Both the position numbers and the translations under genes were made by a program. A DNA stretch of 64,000 bases. Origin: Volvox africanus (taxonomy: Eukaryota > Chlorophyta > Chlorophyceae > Chlamydomonadales > Volvocaceae). The notes under the pieces were generated by a model. The model was not told the DNA's origin. It made no database searches and worked only from the letters and a program-made list of their open reading frames with translations. The DNA is taken from contig BSDZ01000035.1 in the NCBI GenBank assembly GCA_030268105.1, positions 467,001 through 531,000 of the forward strand, given 5' to 3'. Positions 61,393-64,000 of this stretch are shown one piece after another (the first letter of the stretch is position 1; every line of letters begins with the position of its first letter).

Positions 61393-63918
61393 GCTCTGGT
61401 GGCCGATTATCAGTATGCACTACGCTACTATAAGGCACTAAAGAGGCAGGTGGGCCCATGGCAGGTGAGTGGTACACACACCCGGTTGCAATTTTACAAT
61501 GGCGTAAAGACCATGCACTGGGGGCGTAAGGCGTGTCTAGGGGCAGTCCTTGGCGTCATCACATAGCGCAACCAGCGGTTCCCCTGTCGCCGGCTCCTGC
61601 TAATGGCACGGCGCCTCGGAAAGCTTATTGAGATCTTAGCTGCATCCCGGTCGGGCTCTGTAACGACCTCCTTCCGCAGTCAGCTTTCACCTCAGCAAAG
61701 GGGCGCCATCCGACTCTTGAGGACGCTGCGGATCATGGTGGCCGCCAGTTTGCCCTGCTGTACAGCTCCTTTCTCGAGGTCCGCACGCGGCTTCTGGTGA
61801 GCAGCCCTTGGGCCGAGCAGATGAGCAGCCGCGATACCCAATTTTAACTGGGTCACGCTGTGCCGGTGGCATTGCTGCGCGTGACCGAATGGAGGGGTCC
61901 AGGGAGGCGCACCCGGAAGGCGCGAATCGGGAAAGTCCTCTTTAGAGGGGTCAATGGTTGCTGTCTCCGATTGCCGGTGCTGTTATTTTCAAGCATGTCC
62001 GCAAGAGGGTATCATTACATTTTACGTCCGATGAGTTGATGACTAAGCTCCTATGCTCCACACGCAATCTCGCCTGATAGGGACCATGCGGTATGCAGCA
62101 CTACTCTTCAATTCGTAATTTATTGCGGAAATGTGTACGACAGTCGTGTCGTCGCAGCTTTGTATCGTGACCGTGCCATAGCCGTGTGTTTCACATGTGT
62201 TCCCGCTGCTGATCCTGATCCTGATTCTGATCCTGACAGGTTGAGTTGCCACGCCTACGGGAAAGGATGCTATGCGGTCAGGAAATTGACAAAGACAGTC
62301 AGCACCCAAGGCCCGGAGGTAGATGCTTTATGTATGAATGGCGAAGCGAGATCATTGAAAGCGTAAACATGAGAGAGGGGTACGGGGGCATTGGCACGGT
62401 TGGACAGGTGAAGGCATCGGCAGAGAATCGAGAAAGAATTTTGAGCTAACAGGTTAGTCAGCGTCTACAGAAGCTTGCGGACAGGACTGTATACTGAGCT
62501 GGACTGTGGCTATGGTTCGGGGGCACCCTGGATTGTGCTCATGGGAAGTTGGCAAGATCTCGGGGTGAAACGGCAGCAGGAAGCAAGGACTGCGCCTCAC
62601 CTGACTGTGCATTCCCAGATCAGCCGATACGGAGGGATCCGTAAATGCCTCCCTGAGCTCTCCGGGGTTACAGCGGGCTTCATGGGCCGCGCATGGAACT
62701 CGCGTGGATGCAACTCATTTATGACCCCCCGTATATGTGAAGCCCTGCATCTCTCTATCACCCTGATGTGCACCCGATAGCTTGTAGCGCCCTGCATCCC
62801 ACCACCCATATGTGTTTTCCACCCTACGTGCTTCCTTGGGCGCAGGGGACCGGGGTTCCGTCAACGCCAACAGTTCGGCACCCGGCCTCGTAGGTGTCCC
62901 TCAGAGCGGTGGTCGGGACGCACCGGGCTCCAGTTTGGACGGCGCTAAGCACCCACAGATAGTGGACTCGGTATCCACATGGCTACGAGCAGACCGCTAC
63001 CGCCGTCAGCGGGCAGTAGCTGCAACAGCTGTCCTGGACACCAGTCCTAGTGCCGCCTCCGCGCAAAAGCCCCTAGATGCCCTTGCGCTGCATAGTGCTG
63101 ATCCGGAGGAGGATGTGACCGCCTCTCGGCTGCAGCAGCATTCGCCGGTCGCTGCAGCCAACAGATCCTCATCTGATGGTGCCGCCTGGGTCGCCTACCG
63201 ACCTACCATCCAGCTGACACCCTTGAGCGAGTGTTTGGGGGGGGAAGCCCAGCAGCAGGTGCAGGGCCAGATCCGAGATGGCATTTCCGTGCCCTCCCTG
63301 TCTATCTTAACTTGCGTCGAGGAGGAGCTATACGTGCAACCTGACAGTGGAGAGGGGCAGAGGGATCCGGCTCTGGTGCCGCAATGGCCTGCCATTTCAC
63401 TGGCCGGGCCGTTTAGTGATAGCCACATGCATGGTGAGGCATGGCACGAACAGAGAGGCACGGGCGCGGCAGTCGCTGAAGGCAGCGGACAAGAAGGCGG
63501 CACCTCGGCTGGGGCGCACCTCGCCAGGGCTACCGGCGGCTCGCCGAAAGCCCCGCAGCATGCTGGGACACCATCTGGGCACGTGGTCCGTCTGGTAGAG
63601 GATGCCAGTTTGGCGGCGGACAGCCGGGCAAGAAATGCGCTCCTTGCAGCGTTGCAATACAAGCGGGCAGGTCGCACAGCGGGTTCTGCGTCGCGAGGTG
63701 GCACGGATGCTGCGGGGCACGGGGATGCTGGGGACCCCCGGGGGCCTCGACCCGAAGATGTCCCCGCGGATTCCAGTGGTGAAGGCGCCGCGGCACTTCG
63801 GGACCCTGGGTCGGGTGTTGTAGAGGGGGAGGTGCGTCGCGGCGATGCGGTGGGGGTGTACGCGGGGAGGAACAGGCTCGCAGATGCTCTTCCAGAGGCG
63901 TTCCTTGTGTGTCCATGA
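61393..63918 (+). CDS. Partial plus-strand multi-exon gene, possibly exocyst subunit Sec5
   Basis: Supported exons: 61393-61464 (24 codons, phase 0-0), 61680-61796 (39 codons, phase 0-0), and a large exon starting at 62846 after a strong pyrimidine tract and open to a stop at 63918. Exons 1-2 read LVADYQYALRYYKALKRQ then FALLYSSFLEVRTRLL; the third has VDSVSTWLRADRYRRQ, then a long disordered stretch. The order DYxxAxxxY, YxEVxxxLL, D(P/S)VxxxL recalls Sec5, which tethers secretory vesicles at the plasma membrane, but each match is short. Exon 3 begins in phase 1 while exon 2 ends in phase 0, so at least one exon between them is missing. The 5' end is unresolved and the gene may continue by splicing past the window. 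Confidence 0.4.
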
Positions 63919-64000
63919 GACCCTCTCGGGAATGGGGGAGGGAGGAAGGGGGGAAGGACATGCACATCTGGGTCAGGGTATTTGGTCAGGTCTGCGCCGC

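Noticed and set aside
62812..63918. ATG-less long frame taken as a complete single-exon gene
   Set aside because: The first 34 bases are a pyrimidine-rich acceptor region ending in GCAG, so this is more likely an internal exon of a larger gene.
1..64000. Prokaryotic features (operons, ribosome binding sites, CRISPR, tRNA or rRNA genes)
   Set aside because: Gene structure is clearly eukaryotic nuclear. The tandem arrays are coding with no spacer structure, and I recognised no tRNA or rRNA sequence.

Overview
The window reads as nuclear DNA of a volvocine green alga, most like Volvox or a close relative. The evidence is genes split by many phase-consistent GT-AG introns, pherophorin domains, enormous (hydroxy)proline-type repeats, moderate GC with AT-richer spacers, TGTAA polyadenylation-type signals downstream of two genes, and TTTTAGGG telomere-like words. 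No bacterial, plasmid, phage or CRISPR feature was seen. All exon models were built by eye from open frames, splice sites, phase bookkeeping and protein motifs; no transcript data were available.

Layout. Bases 1-3059 hold nothing I can support. From 3060 to 43029 two tandem, same-strand paralogues encode giant pherophorin-like membrane proteins. Gene A (3060-23614, 7 exons, about 5,845 aa) has a signal peptide, one N-terminal pherophorin domain, a proline-rich stalk carrying about 70 copies of a 61-62 residue unit, a conserved C-terminal ectodomain, a transmembrane helix and a cytosolic tail. Gene B (26515-43029, 10 exons, about 4,186 aa) has a signal peptide, two N-terminal pherophorin domains separated by a short proline-rich linker, two different stalk arrays both built on exactly 63-nt units (68 and 58 copies), the same C-terminal ectodomain, a transmembrane helix on its own exon and a long cytosolic tail.

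After a 3.8-kb stretch without a supportable gene come a minus-strand RING-CH (MARCH-type) membrane E3 ubiquitin ligase (46806-50688) and, divergently, a plus-strand mitochondrial carrier resembling ornithine carriers (51101-55120). Next is a minus-strand TPX2-domain microtubule-associated protein (56123-59283), then a minus-strand fragment of an unrecognised gene (about 59878-60162). A plus-strand multi-exon gene that may be exocyst Sec5 (61393-63918) lies at the right edge.

How they fit together. Genes A and B probably span from the plasma membrane into the extracellular matrix: a cysteine-rich pherophorin head held far from the membrane by a polyproline rod, anchored by a helix with an intracellular tail. 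Classical pherophorins are soluble matrix proteins, so a membrane-anchored giant class with internal tandem arrays is the most notable content. The remaining genes look like ordinary housekeeping loci.
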